This document shows positions 21,663 to 30,624 of a stretch of DNA of 64,000 bases, piece after piece. Origin of the DNA: Streptomyces asoensis (lineage in GTDB: Bacteria > Actinomycetota > Actinomycetes > Streptomycetales > Streptomycetaceae); NCBI RefSeq assembly GCF_013085465.1, contig NZ_CP049838.1:4836001-4900000 (forward strand), given 5' to 3'. Position 1 is the first letter of the stretch. Each line of letters opens with the position of its first letter. The notes under the pieces are model-generated. The model was not told the origin of the DNA. It was given only the letters and a program-made list of their open reading frames with translations, and ran no database searches. A program made the position numbers and the translations under genes.

Positions 21663-24600
21663 CTAGAAAATGCCCTTGTGGTTCTGCCAGCCGGAGCCGA
21701 TCTTGACCCGGGCCCCGAACGTGCCCGTCCCGGTGCCGGGCAGCCGGTACAGCCCGCCCGGGGTGTCCCGCACCACGAGGTCCGCCTTCCCGTCCCCCGT
21801 GATGTCCCCCGCCCCGGCGACCGCGTTGTACGACGCACCCCAGTTCGCGAACAGCTTCACCCTCGCCGTGAAGGTCCCCTTGCCGGTCCCGAGGTAGCGG
21901 TACAGGTTGTTCGACGTGTCCTGGGCGATCAGATCACCGATGCCGTCGCCGTTGAGGTCACCGACGCCGATGATCTTCTTGTACGTCTTCCAGTTGTCGT
22001 AGAGCTTCACGGCCGCCGCCAGCTTCCCGGCGGCCGTCCCCTTGTAGAGGTAGACCCTGCCGGTCGACGGGTTGCGGGCGATCAGGTCGGGGCGGCCGTC
22101 CTTCGTGACGTCACCCGGCGAGGTCAGGATGTCGAACTGGGTCCAGCCGCCGGTGCCCAGCGTGGTGTACGGCGATGTCGGCCGTACCGCGGCACCGCAG
22201 CCCGTCCGGTACAGCCGCAGCGCCCCGCTGCTGAGCCGCACGAGGACGTCGTTGCAACTGTCCCCGCTCAGGTCGCCGATGGGCACCGCCTTGATACCGG
22301 TGGGCCATCCGCTGCCGCTGACCTGGCCGGAGAACGTGCCCTGGCCCGTCCCCTGCTGATAGGTCAGCGTGCCCGAGGAGGGCATGGTCAGCAGGTCGCC
22401 CGCGCCGTCCGGCCTCGCCCCCGGTCCCACGTAGTCGTGGAACACGGCGCTGCCGTTCACCTTCCGGAGCGTGCCCCGCACCTGGAGAGGGGCGCCGACG
22501 CCGTCGGCGGGGCTGACGGTCACGGTCCAGTCGTAGTAGCCGTTGGGAAGAGGCTTCACCCCGGACGGGTCGGTGGCGTTCCAGTTGACGTTCAACGCAC
22601 CGCGCACCGCCCCGCCGTCCGTGCCGCCGACGTGCTTGCCCGTCGCCTTGCTGCGCACGTCCAGGACCCAGCCCGCGGCCGGTTTCGACAGCAGCATTGT
22701 CGTGAGGGTGCTGCTGCCGGGAGAGGTCTGGGTCACGCTCTGGGCGGGCTCCAGCTGCCGCAACGGCTGCTGCGGCACGCCCGAGGGGACCAGGTGCACC
22801 CGCTCCTGGGCGTCGACGTAGGCGGCGTTCCCACCGGACTCGTCGACCGTCCAGCGCACGTCCCGCTGCGAGACGCCCGTGTCGGGCAGATCACCGATGA
22901 CCCGGCTCGCGGGTGTGCCGTCGGCCACCGTGGTGAGGACCAGCTTCCCGGCCTGCTTGTCGTGCGTGACGACGTACCCGTCGCCGAGCTCGGCCTCGTC
23001 GGCCGGCACCGGCACGGACTTGTGCGCCGTACGGTCGTAGACGCCCGCCCGGCCCTCGCACGTCCAGTACAGCCACCGGCCCAGCGCCTGGAGTTCGGTG
23101 GGCGTGCAGCCCGCGTCGGTGACGAGGCTCTCGGTCGTCTTCCTGGCTGTCAGGTCGTAGGCGGTGACACTGCCCGGGGTCGTGCCGGTCGTCCACAGGA
23201 TGTTGCCGGAGAGGGCGGCGGGTCCGGGGGTGCGGGTGACGACCGGATCGGCGTCGATGCTGCCGATCCGGTACACGTACTGCCCACCGGGTCCCGTGTA
23301 GAGCAGGTAGCGGCCCGAGACGTCGGTGATCCGCCCGTCATTGGGCAGCCCGGGACGGCCCCAGACATCGTCCGCGTCCGGCCCGTCGACCTCGATCATG
23401 TTGGTGGCCCCGTCGCGTGCGAGCCAGGCGATACGGCCGTCGGCCAGGCCCCGGACCGGGGCGCAGGCGGCGTCGGTGGCGCAGTCGGCCATGGGGACGA
23501 AGGTGGTGAGCCTGCTGCGCTCGCCGAACGAGGGGGTACCGGACGGGGCGACGGTCCGTACCCGGGCGGAGCGCACACCGGTGCCGTAGTGGTCCAGAAC
23601 GACGAGCCGCCCCTGGTCCAGGGACAGCCCCTGGATCGACAACGGCGGTTTGGGCAGGGCCTTGACCGGCGTGACGACGGGCGGGCCGCCGTCCGCGCCC
23701 GGGGTGATGCGCTGGACGCCCCAGTCGTCGGCGCCCGTGCGGCCGATCTTCACAGCGGTGCCGTCGGGCCCTGCCGCGGTCCCGTACGCCGACGACCGGA
23801 GCAGGGTCACCGGTTCGCCGCCGGTGAGGGGCTGCGCGGTCGTCGAGGAAGTCCCGTTGACCAGCCAGTCGCCGACGAGGGCCAGGTCCCGGGTCGCGCT
23901 CACCCCGTCGCTGACGCCCTTGAGCGCCACCTCGACGGGAGCCTCCGACAGGTCACGCGGGAACACCAGGACCGACGCCTTGTCCTGGGCGAAGACGACG
24001 ACATGTCCACCGCCCAGGTTCGTGTGGGTGTACCCGGTGGGAATCGGCCCGCTCCAGCCGCGCACCTCGCTGGACGCACGGTCCACGGCGACCAGGCCCA
24101 CCTGACCGTCCACGGAGCCACGCAGGTACAGCGTCTGCGCGTCCGCCGCCGCACCCAGCCCGAGGACGAGACCGGCCGGTCCTCCCGTGATCGTTCGGTC
24201 CACGGTGGTCCCGTCGGGCCCCGGCGTCAGCAGGTGGATGACCCGGACGATCGTGCCGTCCTCGTTCCGCACGTTCTTGAAGGCCACCGTCAGGTTGTCG
24301 TAGGACGTGAGGTAGCCCAACCCGTCCGGGACCTGGAGGCTCTGGGTGGAGCCGTCGGACGCGTCCCAGAAGTCGACCCGGCCATCGCTGTGGTGGTACG
24401 CCAGGACATCGGTGCCGGTCGGCGTCCCCACCGTCCCCGCGGGCGCCGTCGGCACGCGCACCGACTCGCCGTCCGCGTAACGCGTCCACAGCAGGCCGCT
24501 GGTGCCCTCCAGGCTGTGGAAGACCCCCTGTGCCCCGGCCGAGTCGTGGCTGCCGTGGGTCGACGACGACTGGAGCGTCGCCGCCGTGTAGGTGTCCCGC

Positions 24601-24731
24601 AACGACGCCGGCACCACCGTCTCCTGCGGCGTGTCCGCGACCGCCGTGGACGGCAGCAGCGGGGTCAGTCCGGCCGCCAGGACGGCGGAGGCGGCGACAA
24701 GACGCAGACGTGCGGAGCCATGACGGGCCAA
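21663..24731 (-). CDS. Secreted FG-GAP/VCBS-repeat protein
   Basis: A 1022-residue exported protein. The Sec signal peptide has a basic start, a hydrophobic core and a cleavage site near TAVA-DTP (about residue 32). Residues 50-650 are rich in short beta strands with repeated Gly-Asp turns and look like a beta-propeller. A small beta-sandwich (about 690-770, VSPADGVGAPLQVRGTL) is followed by at least four FG-GAP calcium-binding repeats at the C-terminus (GDLSGDSCNDVLV, GDVTKDGRPDLIA, GDLNGDGIGDLIA, GDITGDGKADLVV). It is probably an extracellular adhesion or scaffold protein; no catalytic motif is seen. Streptomyces carry several paralogues of this kind. It may be cotranscribed with the permease 48 bp downstream. 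Confidence 0.85.
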   Translation of the reverse strand: MARHGSARLRLVAASAVLAAGLTPLLPSTAVADTPQETVVPASLRDTYTAATLQSSSTHGSHDSAGAQGVFHSLEGTSGLLWTRYADGESVRVPTAPAGTVGTPTGTDVLAYHHSDGRVDFWDASDGSTQSLQVPDGLGYLTSYDNLTVAFKNVRNEDGTIVRVIHLLTPGPDGTTVDRTITGGPAGLVLGLGAAADAQTLYLRGSVDGQVGLVAVDRASSEVRGWSGPIPTGYTHTNLGGGHVVVFAQDKASVLVFPRDLSEAPVEVALKGVSDGVSATRDLALVGDWLVNGTSSTTAQPLTGGEPVTLLRSSAYGTAAGPDGTAVKIGRTGADDWGVQRITPGADGGPPVVTPVKALPKPPLSIQGLSLDQGRLVVLDHYGTGVRSARVRTVAPSGTPSFGERSRLTTFVPMADCATDAACAPVRGLADGRIAWLARDGATNMIEVDGPDADDVWGRPGLPNDGRITDVSGRYLLYTGPGGQYVYRIGSIDADPVVTRTPGPAALSGNILWTTGTTPGSVTAYDLTARKTTESLVTDAGCTPTELQALGRWLYWTCEGRAGVYDRTAHKSVPVPADEAELGDGYVVTHDKQAGKLVLTTVADGTPASRVIGDLPDTGVSQRDVRWTVDESGGNAAYVDAQERVHLVPSGVPQQPLRQLEPAQSVTQTSPGSSTLTTMLLSKPAAGWVLDVRSKATGKHVGGTDGGAVRGALNVNWNATDPSGVKPLPNGYYDWTVTVSPADGVGAPLQVRGTLRKVNGSAVFHDYVGPGARPDGAGDLLTMPSSGTLTYQQGTGQGTFSGQVSGSGWPTGIKAVPIGDLSGDSCNDVLVRLSSGALRLYRTGCGAAVRPTSPYTTLGTGGWTQFDILTSPGDVTKDGRPDLIARNPSTGRVYLYKGTAAGKLAAAVKLYDNWKTYKKIIGVGDLNGDGIGDLIAQDTSNNLYRYLGTGKGTFTARVKLFANWGASYNAVAGAGDITGDGKADLVVRDTPGGLYRLPGTGTGTFGARVKIGSGWQNHKGIF

Positions 24732-24884
24732 GAGGGTCCCTCCCCGGGAACGGAGACGGACGGGACCGGACGCGTCTCGGCATCCACGGTCCCCGGCCCC
24801 CCGGCCTTCACATCCGTCTCACAAGTCGGCTGATCCTACAGTCACTTCACAGCCCCGCAGAAAGGGGTTACCAGGAGACACGAG

Positions 24885-24927
24885 AACGCCGTGGCCCCCA
24901 CCGATGTTCGGTGGGGGCCACGGCGTT
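24885..24927 (-). terminator. Terminator of the DEAD-box helicase gene
   Basis: AACGCCGTGGCCCCCACCGA pairs with its complement around a 2-3 nt loop, an almost perfect 20-bp stem. It starts about 20 nt after the helicase stop. Confidence 0.85.
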
Positions 24928-24945
24928 CACTCATATGAGCCGGCG

Positions 24946-27231
24946 TCAGCCGTTGCGCTTCCAGCGCGGCTTGTCGTCGCGGCGGCCGGTCGTGCCGGAG
25001 CCGGAGCCGGAGCCGGTTCCGCGGTGGTCGTCACGGCGGAAGCCCGGACGGTCGTGGCCACCGGAGCGGAAGCCCGGGCGGTCGTCGCGACGGTCACGGT
25101 TGAACGGACGGTCGCTGCCACGGTGGGTGGACGGACGGTCGTCGCGACGGTCGCGGTTGAAGCCGCCCGACTGACGGTCGTCGCGGCGGAAGCCACCGGA
25201 GGGGCGCTCGTCACGACGGTCACGGTTGAAACCGCCCGCGGGACGCTCGTCACGACGGAAGCCACCGGAGGGGCGCTCGTCACGACGGTCGTCGCGGCGG
25301 TCGTCACGACGGTCACGGTTGAAACCGCCCGCGGGACGCTCGTCACGACGCTCGAAGGAGCGGCCGCCACGGTCGTCACGGCCGGCGCCACCACGGTCGT
25401 CACGGCGGTCGCGGTTGAAGCCACCGCGGTCGTCACGACGCTCGAAGGAACGGCCACCACGGTCGTCACGGCGGTCGTCACGGCGGAACCCGCCACGGTC
25501 GCCGTCACGACGGTCACGGTTGAAGCCACCGCGGTCGTCACGACGCTCGAAGGAACGGCCACCACGGTCGTCGCGACGGTCGTCACGCCGCTCGTAGTTG
25601 CCCCGCTCGTCACGGCGCTGACGCGGCTGCTCGTACGCGGGACGCTCGGCGGCCTGCTCGGAGACCGCGGCCTCGGCCGGCGCCTCCGCCACGGCGTTCT
25701 GCTCCACGGCCGCCTCGGCGGCCGCGACGACAGCCGCTTCCGGGTCCTCGCCACGCTCGCGCGCCACGCGGGCCACCAGACGGTCGGCCTCCTCACGCAG
25801 CTCGGTCGCCCGTCGCTGCGCGCGCTCCAGCTCCTTGCTGAGCTGGGAGACCTCACGCTCGGCCTGCTGCGCCGCGTTGCCCGCGGACTCGGCCTGGACC
25901 TCCGTCATCGAGCGGGCGCCGGTGATCTCGGCGACCTCCGGCTCGAAGGCGGCGCCGCCCTGGATGATGTGACGCCCGGCGTCGACGCCCGCGTCCTCCA
26001 TCAGACGGAAGATCTGACGGCGCTGGTGCGGCAGCGAGAGGGAGACGACCGTGCCGGTGCGGCCGGCCCGCGCGGTGCGGCCCGCGCGGTGCAGGTAGTC
26101 CTTGTGGTCGCCGGCAGGGTCCACGTTGAGCACCAGGTCGATGCCGTCGACGTGGATACCGCGGGCGGCGACGTCGGTCGCGACGAGCGCGTTGACGTAA
26201 CCGTCCTTGAAGTCGGCCAGCGTGCGGGTCCGCGCGCCCTGGGTCATGCCGCCGTGCAGCGCGTCCGCCTTCACACCGGAGTCGCGCAGCTGCTCGGCGA
26301 TACGGTCGGCGCCGAGCTGGGTGCGGACGAAGATGATGGTGCGGCCCTTGCGGGAGGCGATCGCGGCGGTGACCGGCGCCTTGTCCTTGGGCTTCACGAT
26401 CAGGATGTGGTGCGACATGGTCGTGACGTTGCCCTGGGCGCTGTCGACCTCGTGCGTGACCGGGTTGGTCAGGTAGCGCTTGACCAGCGTGGAGATCTCG
26501 TTCTCCATCGTGGCCGAGAACAGCATGCGCTGGCCGCCGCCGGGGATCTGGTCGAGCAGCTCGGTGACCTCGGGCAGGAAGCCCAGGTCGGACATCTGGT
26601 CGGCCTCGTCGAGGACGGCGACCTGGACGTTCTCGAGCGAGCAGGCGCCGCGGTTGATGAGGTCACGCAGACGGCCCGGGGTGGCGACGAGGACGTCGAC
26701 GCCGCGCTCCAGGGCGTACATCTGGTTGCTCATGGACGTACCGCCGCAGACGACCTTCATCTTCAGGCCGAGTACGTCGCCGTACGGCTGAAGCGCGTCC
26801 GCGACCTGCATCGCGAGCTCACGCGTCGGCGTGAGGATGATGCCGCGGGGCTTCTTCTTGTCGGTGTGGCCGCCGGACAGCGACGCCAGCAGCGGCAGAC
26901 CGAACGAGAGGGTCTTGCCGGAGCCGGTGCGGCCACGGCCGAGGATGTCCTTGCCGGCCAGGGCGTCCGGGATGGTCGCGGCCTGGATCGGGAAGGGGCT
27001 GGTCACGCCGTTCTGCGCGAGCTTGCGCACGACGCCCTCGGGGAGCCCGAGGGTGGCGAAGGTGACTTCGGGGGTCTCGGGCGTCTCGACGACGGCCTCG
27101 ACGGCCTCGGCGATGGCCTCGGCGACAGCCTCGGCGGTCTCGGCGGTCTCGGTGACCTCGATCGCCTCGAGGGTGATCGGCTCGTCGTTGTTCTCGGGCA
27201 CGACGGAGTGATCAGTACTGGAAATGGACAT
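24946..27231 (-). CDS. DEAD-box RNA helicase with Arg/Gly/Asp-rich tail
   Basis: A 761-residue ATP-dependent RNA helicase. The N-terminal 55 residues are Glu/Ala/Thr-rich. The core carries the Q motif (FPIQAATIPDALAG), motif I GRTGSGKT at about 100-107, PTRELAMQ, the DEAD motif VLDEADQM, the SAT motif and HRAGRTARAG. A helical segment (about 430-500) leads to a tail of about 220 residues made of repeated RRDDRGG, SFERRDDRGG and GFNRDRRD units, a disordered RNA-binding extension like those of cold-induced actinobacterial helicases. It probably remodels mRNA or ribosomal RNA. The 255-bp leader (27232-27486) has no gene and is long enough for cold-type post-transcriptional control. Confidence 0.95.
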   Translation of the reverse strand: MSISSTDHSVVPENNDEPITLEAIEVTETAETAEAVAEAIAEAVEAVVETPETPEVTFATLGLPEGVVRKLAQNGVTSPFPIQAATIPDALAGKDILGRGRTGSGKTLSFGLPLLASLSGGHTDKKKPRGIILTPTRELAMQVADALQPYGDVLGLKMKVVCGGTSMSNQMYALERGVDVLVATPGRLRDLINRGACSLENVQVAVLDEADQMSDLGFLPEVTELLDQIPGGGQRMLFSATMENEISTLVKRYLTNPVTHEVDSAQGNVTTMSHHILIVKPKDKAPVTAAIASRKGRTIIFVRTQLGADRIAEQLRDSGVKADALHGGMTQGARTRTLADFKDGYVNALVATDVAARGIHVDGIDLVLNVDPAGDHKDYLHRAGRTARAGRTGTVVSLSLPHQRRQIFRLMEDAGVDAGRHIIQGGAAFEPEVAEITGARSMTEVQAESAGNAAQQAEREVSQLSKELERAQRRATELREEADRLVARVARERGEDPEAAVVAAAEAAVEQNAVAEAPAEAAVSEQAAERPAYEQPRQRRDERGNYERRDDRRDDRGGRSFERRDDRGGFNRDRRDGDRGGFRRDDRRDDRGGRSFERRDDRGGFNRDRRDDRGGAGRDDRGGRSFERRDERPAGGFNRDRRDDRRDDRRDERPSGGFRRDERPAGGFNRDRRDERPSGGFRRDDRQSGGFNRDRRDDRPSTHRGSDRPFNRDRRDDRPGFRSGGHDRPGFRRDDHRGTGSGSGSGTTGRRDDKPRWKRNG
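24990..25620. repeat. Tandem repeats coding for the RG-rich helicase tail
   Basis: Imperfect units of about 45-60 bp built from gaagccaccgcggtcgtcac-type blocks recur at least eight times in the 3' part of the helicase gene. They leave all six frames open over long stretches, which creates false antisense reading frames. The copies are nearly identical, so expansion or contraction by recombination is likely. Confidence 0.8.
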
Positions 27232-27486
27232 GCGAATGCGAAACCTTCCGGAGTCTCAAGTCGGCACGCGCCCGTCAACTCCGTGTTCGCATTGCACTAC
27301 GACCGCCTCTATGCGGTCAGCCACGGCAAGGGAGAGTACGCGCCACACGGCGCGCTCTGCGGTGGCGCCGGGCAAATGGGATCAAACGATCTACCACTAT
27401 AAGCACCCTGGCCACCGAAGGCAAACTGAGCCTCATCACCGCAGCTCAGCAGCCATCCAGGGCCTGAACCGAAGAGCCTGCCTGCT

Positions 27487-28026
27487 CTAGGCGGGCGAGC
27501 CCGCCTCCGGCGCCGGTTCCCGGTCCGCCAGCTGCGCCGCCGGCCCTCCGTCGTCCTCGTGCGCCGAGGACGACGGCTCGGCGACCGTCGGCTCCGGCGT
27601 GGGCGACGGCGGCTCCGGCGTGGGCGCGGGCGGCTCCGGGTCCGGCGAGCGCGTGGGCGCGGGCGGCTGCGCCCCGGTGGGCGTCGGCGCCCCCGGCTGC
27701 TCGCTCCTGCCCGGCCGCGCCGCCCCCGCCGAGGCCGGCGCGCTCCGGCCCGCGGACGGCGGGGCCGAGGCCGACGCCGAGGCGCTCGCCCTGCCCTTGT
27801 CGCCCTTCCCGTGCCCGTGCTTGCCGTCGCCGCCCGCCGCACCCATCCCGAAGCCGCCCCCCGAGCCCGCCGAGACCCCGCCGGGGGCCTCACCGCCCCG
27901 CTGCCCCGCCGAGTGCGACGGCTCGGCCCGGCCGCCCTCCTCGTGCCCCACGCTCATGCAGCCGGCGGCCGCGGCGACGGCCATGACCGTCGCGGCCAGA
28001 CGAACGGGTACGTACAAGGGGCGCAC
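27487..28026 (-). CDS. Putative lipoprotein, Pro/Ser/Glu-rich
   Basis: A 179-residue protein with no recognisable domain. I chose the GTG giving VRPLYVPVRLAATV because GGAGGTGG lies 6 nt upstream; it yields a short signal sequence ending in the lipobox AAAAGC (Cys about residue 23). The mature part is low complexity: Gly/His/Lys-rich (GGDGKHGHGKGDKG), then Ser/Ala, then a Pro/Glu/Thr segment with PEPPAPTPEPPSPTPEP. It is probably anchored to the outer face of the membrane and spans the wall. Its function is unknown. It lies between the helicase and the minimal zincin on the same strand, with spacings that do not suggest a tight operon. Confidence 0.6.
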   Translation of the reverse strand: MRPLYVPVRLAATVMAVAAAAGCMSVGHEEGGRAEPSHSAGQRGGEAPGGVSAGSGGGFGMGAAGGDGKHGHGKGDKGRASASASASAPPSAGRSAPASAGAARPGRSEQPGAPTPTGAQPPAPTRSPDPEPPAPTPEPPSPTPEPTVAEPSSSAHEDDGGPAAQLADREPAPEAGSPA

Positions 28027-28122
28027 GGGGCCACCTCCGGGGCAGGCGTAAGGAGTCGACGTGCCCAACTCCCGGCGCCCGCAAGAAGACACGCGCCGAC
28101 GCGCGCCCCTCTGCCGGACGGC

Positions 28123-28473
28123 TCAGCCGTAGCCGAGGGCGTGCAGCCGCGCGTCGTCGATGCCGAAGTGGTGGGCGATCTCGTGCACCACCGTGACCTC
28201 CGTCTCGGCGACGACCTCCTCCCGCGTCTTGCACATCCGCAGCGTCGGCCCCCGGTAGATCGTGATCCGGTCCGGCAGGACGCCGGCGTACCACTCCCCG
28301 CGGTCCGTCAGCGGAGTCCCCTCGTACAGCCCGAGCAGCTCGGGATCGTCCGCCGCCGGTTCGTCCTCGACGAACACCGCGACGTTGTCCATCAGTCGCG
28401 TCAACTCCGGCGGAATCCGGTCCAGCGCCTCGGCGACCAGTTCCTCGAACTCCTCGCGCGTCATCTCCAGCAC
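28123..28473 (-). CDS. Minimal zincin-type metallopeptidase family protein
   Basis: A 116-residue protein with the gluzincin-like motif HEIAHHFGID at 97-106, where two His and the third ligand region (Asp) bind zinc. The N-terminus MTREEFEELVAEALDRIPPE and the central LLGLYEGTPL and PDRITIYRGPT are conserved in this short actinobacterial family. Its length fits the family, which is little more than the catalytic core. The substrate is unknown. The start could be the GTG used here or the ATG three codons later. The gene is divergent from the metallophosphoesterase gene, with 84 bp between the starts. Confidence 0.85.
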   Translation of the reverse strand: MLEMTREEFEELVAEALDRIPPELTRLMDNVAVFVEDEPAADDPELLGLYEGTPLTDRGEWYAGVLPDRITIYRGPTLRMCKTREEVVAETEVTVVHEIAHHFGIDDARLHALGYG

Positions 28474-28557
28474 AGGCCCATTGTCCGGTACGAGGCGGTC
28501 GGGGGGAGGTCACGAACCGTCCGCATACCAACACCCGGACCGGGGCATAGGGCATCA

Positions 28558-30144
28558 ATGGTCCGCGCCCGTCTCCCCACCGCAGTCCTGAAGCGTCCCA
28601 AGCCCGTCCGGCGCGGGAACCCGGTCCCCGAACTCGCCGCCCGGCCCAACCCCTGGATCCGCGCCCTCGGCCTGACCGCCGTCGTCCTCATCGGCGCCTG
28701 GCTCGGCCTGCTGATCGTCGGGGACGTCCGCGTGTCCGTCGGCCCCATGAACACGACGATGACCCTGCGCCCGTCCGTCACCGGCGGCACGAAGATCAAC
28801 ATCTCCCCGCTCGGCGCGCTCAGCCTGGACAGCCACATCGCCCCGGTCCGCCTCGACGTGAACGTCGACCAGCTCGACCCCGAGCGCTCCCAGGCCCTCG
28901 TCGACCACCCCGAACGCCTCTCCGGCCTCCAGGACGAGGTCGCCCGTGACATCGAGCACGGCACCCTCGACCTCGCGCTCCGCTCCTGCGTCGCCGTGGT
29001 CTCCGGCGCCACCGCGCTCGGCCTCGCCGTCTACCGCCGTCCCCGCCGCGCCCTCGCCGCCGGCGGTCTCGCCCTCACCCTGCTGGCCGCCTCGGGCGCG
29101 ACCGCGTACGCCACCTGGAACCCCAAGTCGGTGCTGGAGCCGCGGTTCTCGGGCCTGCTGTCCTCCGCGCCCTCGCTCGTCGGCAACGCACGCAGCATCG
29201 TCACCGAGTTCGACGTCTACCAGCAGGAGCTCGCCCGCCTGGTCACCAACGTGACCAAGCTCTACGACGTCACCTCCACGCTCCCCGCCTTCCAGCCGGA
29301 CCCGACCACGGTCCGCGTCCTGCACGTGTCCGACATCCATCTGAACCCCGCGAGCTGGAAGATCATCGCGTCGCTCGTGGAGCAGTACAAGGTCAATGTG
29401 ATCGTCGACTCCGGCGACACGATGGACCACGGCTCGGCGGCGGAGAACGGCTTCCTGGACCCCATCGCCACGCTGGGCGCGCCGTACGTCTGGGTCAGGG
29501 GCAACCACGACTCGCTCGTCACCCAGCGCTACCTGGAGGGCATGAAGAACGTGCACGTCCTCGACGACGGCCGCACGGTCAGCCTCGCCGGGCTGCGCTT
29601 CGCGGGCATCGGCGACCCCCAGTTCACCCCCGACCGCTCCTCCGCGCCGGGCGCCGAGGAGTCCCAGGAGGAGGCGGGCGCCCGGCTGGCCCAGGCCCTG
29701 CGCGCCCAGCGGGACGCCGGCACCCCGGCGGACGTGGCCATCGCCCACGAGCCCTCCGCCGCCCGGGGCACGGACGGCGAGGTGCCCCTGGTCCTGGCCG
29801 GCCATCTCCACCACGAGGACATGGAGGTCATGAAGAAGGGCACGCGGCTGCGCGTCGAGGGCTCGACCGGCGGTAGCGGCCTGCGTGCCGTCGAGGGCAA
29901 GTACCCGGACCCCATCGAGGCGTCGATCCTCTACTTCGACCGCGACACCCGCCGCCTCCAGGCCTGGGACGAGATCAAACTCGGCGGCCTGGGTCTGACG
30001 ACGGCCGAGGTCAGCCGCCATCTCCCGAAGGAGAACCTGCCCGGAGCCGTACCGTCCCCGAGCCCCTCCCCGACTCCCTCCCCCAGCCCGCCGCTCAGCC
30101 CGTCCGTCGGTCCGTCCGTCAGCCCCTCCAGGACGGCCCCGTAA
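28558..30144 (+). CDS. Membrane-anchored metallophosphoesterase
   Basis: A 528-residue protein. Two hydrophobic segments (about 40-62 and 140-185) bracket an extracellular N-terminal domain (SPLGALSLDSHIAPVRLDVNV). The calcineurin-like domain follows, with all metal motifs: SDIHLNP (about 260), DSGDTMDHG (about 284), WVRGNHDS (about 314) and AGHLHHED (about 418). The C-terminal 40 residues are Pro/Ser repeats (SPSPSPTPSPSPP), probably spanning the wall. It should hydrolyse phosphodiesters or phosphoric esters outside or at the membrane. The ATG used gives the first conserved residues; a much longer open frame upstream overlaps two opposite genes and is not real. Confidence 0.85.
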   Translation: MVRARLPTAVLKRPKPVRRGNPVPELAARPNPWIRALGLTAVVLIGAWLGLLIVGDVRVSVGPMNTTMTLRPSVTGGTKINISPLGALSLDSHIAPVRLDVNVDQLDPERSQALVDHPERLSGLQDEVARDIEHGTLDLALRSCVAVVSGATALGLAVYRRPRRALAAGGLALTLLAASGATAYATWNPKSVLEPRFSGLLSSAPSLVGNARSIVTEFDVYQQELARLVTNVTKLYDVTSTLPAFQPDPTTVRVLHVSDIHLNPASWKIIASLVEQYKVNVIVDSGDTMDHGSAAENGFLDPIATLGAPYVWVRGNHDSLVTQRYLEGMKNVHVLDDGRTVSLAGLRFAGIGDPQFTPDRSSAPGAEESQEEAGARLAQALRAQRDAGTPADVAIAHEPSAARGTDGEVPLVLAGHLHHEDMEVMKKGTRLRVEGSTGGSGLRAVEGKYPDPIEASILYFDRDTRRLQAWDEIKLGGLGLTTAEVSRHLPKENLPGAVPSPSPSPTPSPSPPLSPSVGPSVSPSRTAP

Positions 30145-30224
30145 ACCGTTTTGGCGATACCCCCCGCCATCCCATATGCTCATGACGTCCCCGACGCGCT
30201 GAGAAGCGCCCAGGCGGGCCGATA

Positions 30225-30297
30225 GCCCTCATCGTCTAGCGGCCTAGGACGCCGCCCTTTCAAGGCGGTAGCACGGGTTCGAATCCCGTTGGGGGCA
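30225..30297 (+). tRNA. tRNA-Glu (TTC)
   Basis: A 73-nt cloverleaf starting GCCCTCATCGTCTAGCGG, anticodon TTC in CCGCCCTTTCAAGGCGG, T-arm GGGTTCGAATCCC. First of a three-tRNA cluster. CCA is not encoded. Confidence 0.95.
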
Positions 30298-30335
30298 CGC
30301 AACACCGTGTGCGACACTGTCGTACACAACAGCTT

Positions 30336-30410
30336 GGTCCTGTGGAGCAGTTTGGAGTGCTCGCCACCCTGTCAAGGTGGAGGCCGCGGGTTCAAATCCC
30401 GTCAGGACCG
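30336..30410 (+). tRNA. tRNA-Asp (GTC), copy 1
   Basis: A 75-nt cloverleaf starting GGTCCTGTGGAGCAGTTTGG, anticodon GTC in CCACCCTGTCAAGGTGG, discriminator G. It is identical to the copy at 34688-34762. It lies 38 bp after tRNA-Glu and 5 bp before a parS site. Confidence 0.95.
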
Positions 30411-30415
30411 CTGAG

Positions 30416-30429
30416 GTTTCACGTGAAAC
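30416..30429. promoter_or_regulatory. parS centromere site (ParB-binding)
   Basis: An exact GTTTCACGTGAAAC, the Streptomyces parS 14-mer, inside a longer palindrome GAGGTTTCACGTGAAACCTC (30413-30432). It occupies the whole 24-bp gap between tRNA-Asp and tRNA-Phe. Family knowledge: Streptomyces chromosomes carry many parS copies clustered around oriC, used by ParAB in sporulation septation. This fits the core location inferred from the genes. Confidence 0.9.
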
Positions 30430-30434
30430 CTCGT

Positions 30435-30508
30435 GGCTGGGTAGCTCAGTTGGTACGAGCGATCGCCTGAAAAGCGATAGGTCGCCGGTTCGACCCCGGC
30501 CCCAGCCA
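30435..30508 (+). tRNA. tRNA-Phe (GAA)
   Basis: A 74-nt cloverleaf starting GGCTGGGTAGCTCAGTTGG, anticodon GAA in ATCGCCTGAAAAGCGAT, T-arm GGTTCGACCCC, discriminator A. It starts 6 bp after the parS site and is followed by a terminator. Confidence 0.95.
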
Positions 30509-30516
30509 CAAGAACG

Positions 30517-30548
30517 AAAACCCCCTCCGGGCGACCGGAGGGGGTTTT
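30517..30548 (+). terminator. Rho-independent terminator of the tRNA-Glu/Asp/Phe cluster
   Basis: AAAACCCCCTCCGG pairs with CCGGAGGGGGTTTT around GCGA. The stem is perfect and ends in a T-run, a textbook terminator. Confidence 0.92.
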
Positions 30549-30624
30549 CGTCGCTGCGCGTTGGACGAGGCGGCCCCAAAAGCACTCGCCCCTTCTTTCG
30601 CCAAGATGAGATCCTGGATCGCGT

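Noticed and set aside
20124..24833. A very long open frame on the plus strand opposite the permease and FG-GAP genes
   Set aside because: It has Arg/Gly/Val-rich shadow composition, no recognisable domain and lies antisense to two clear genes; typical of GC-rich DNA.
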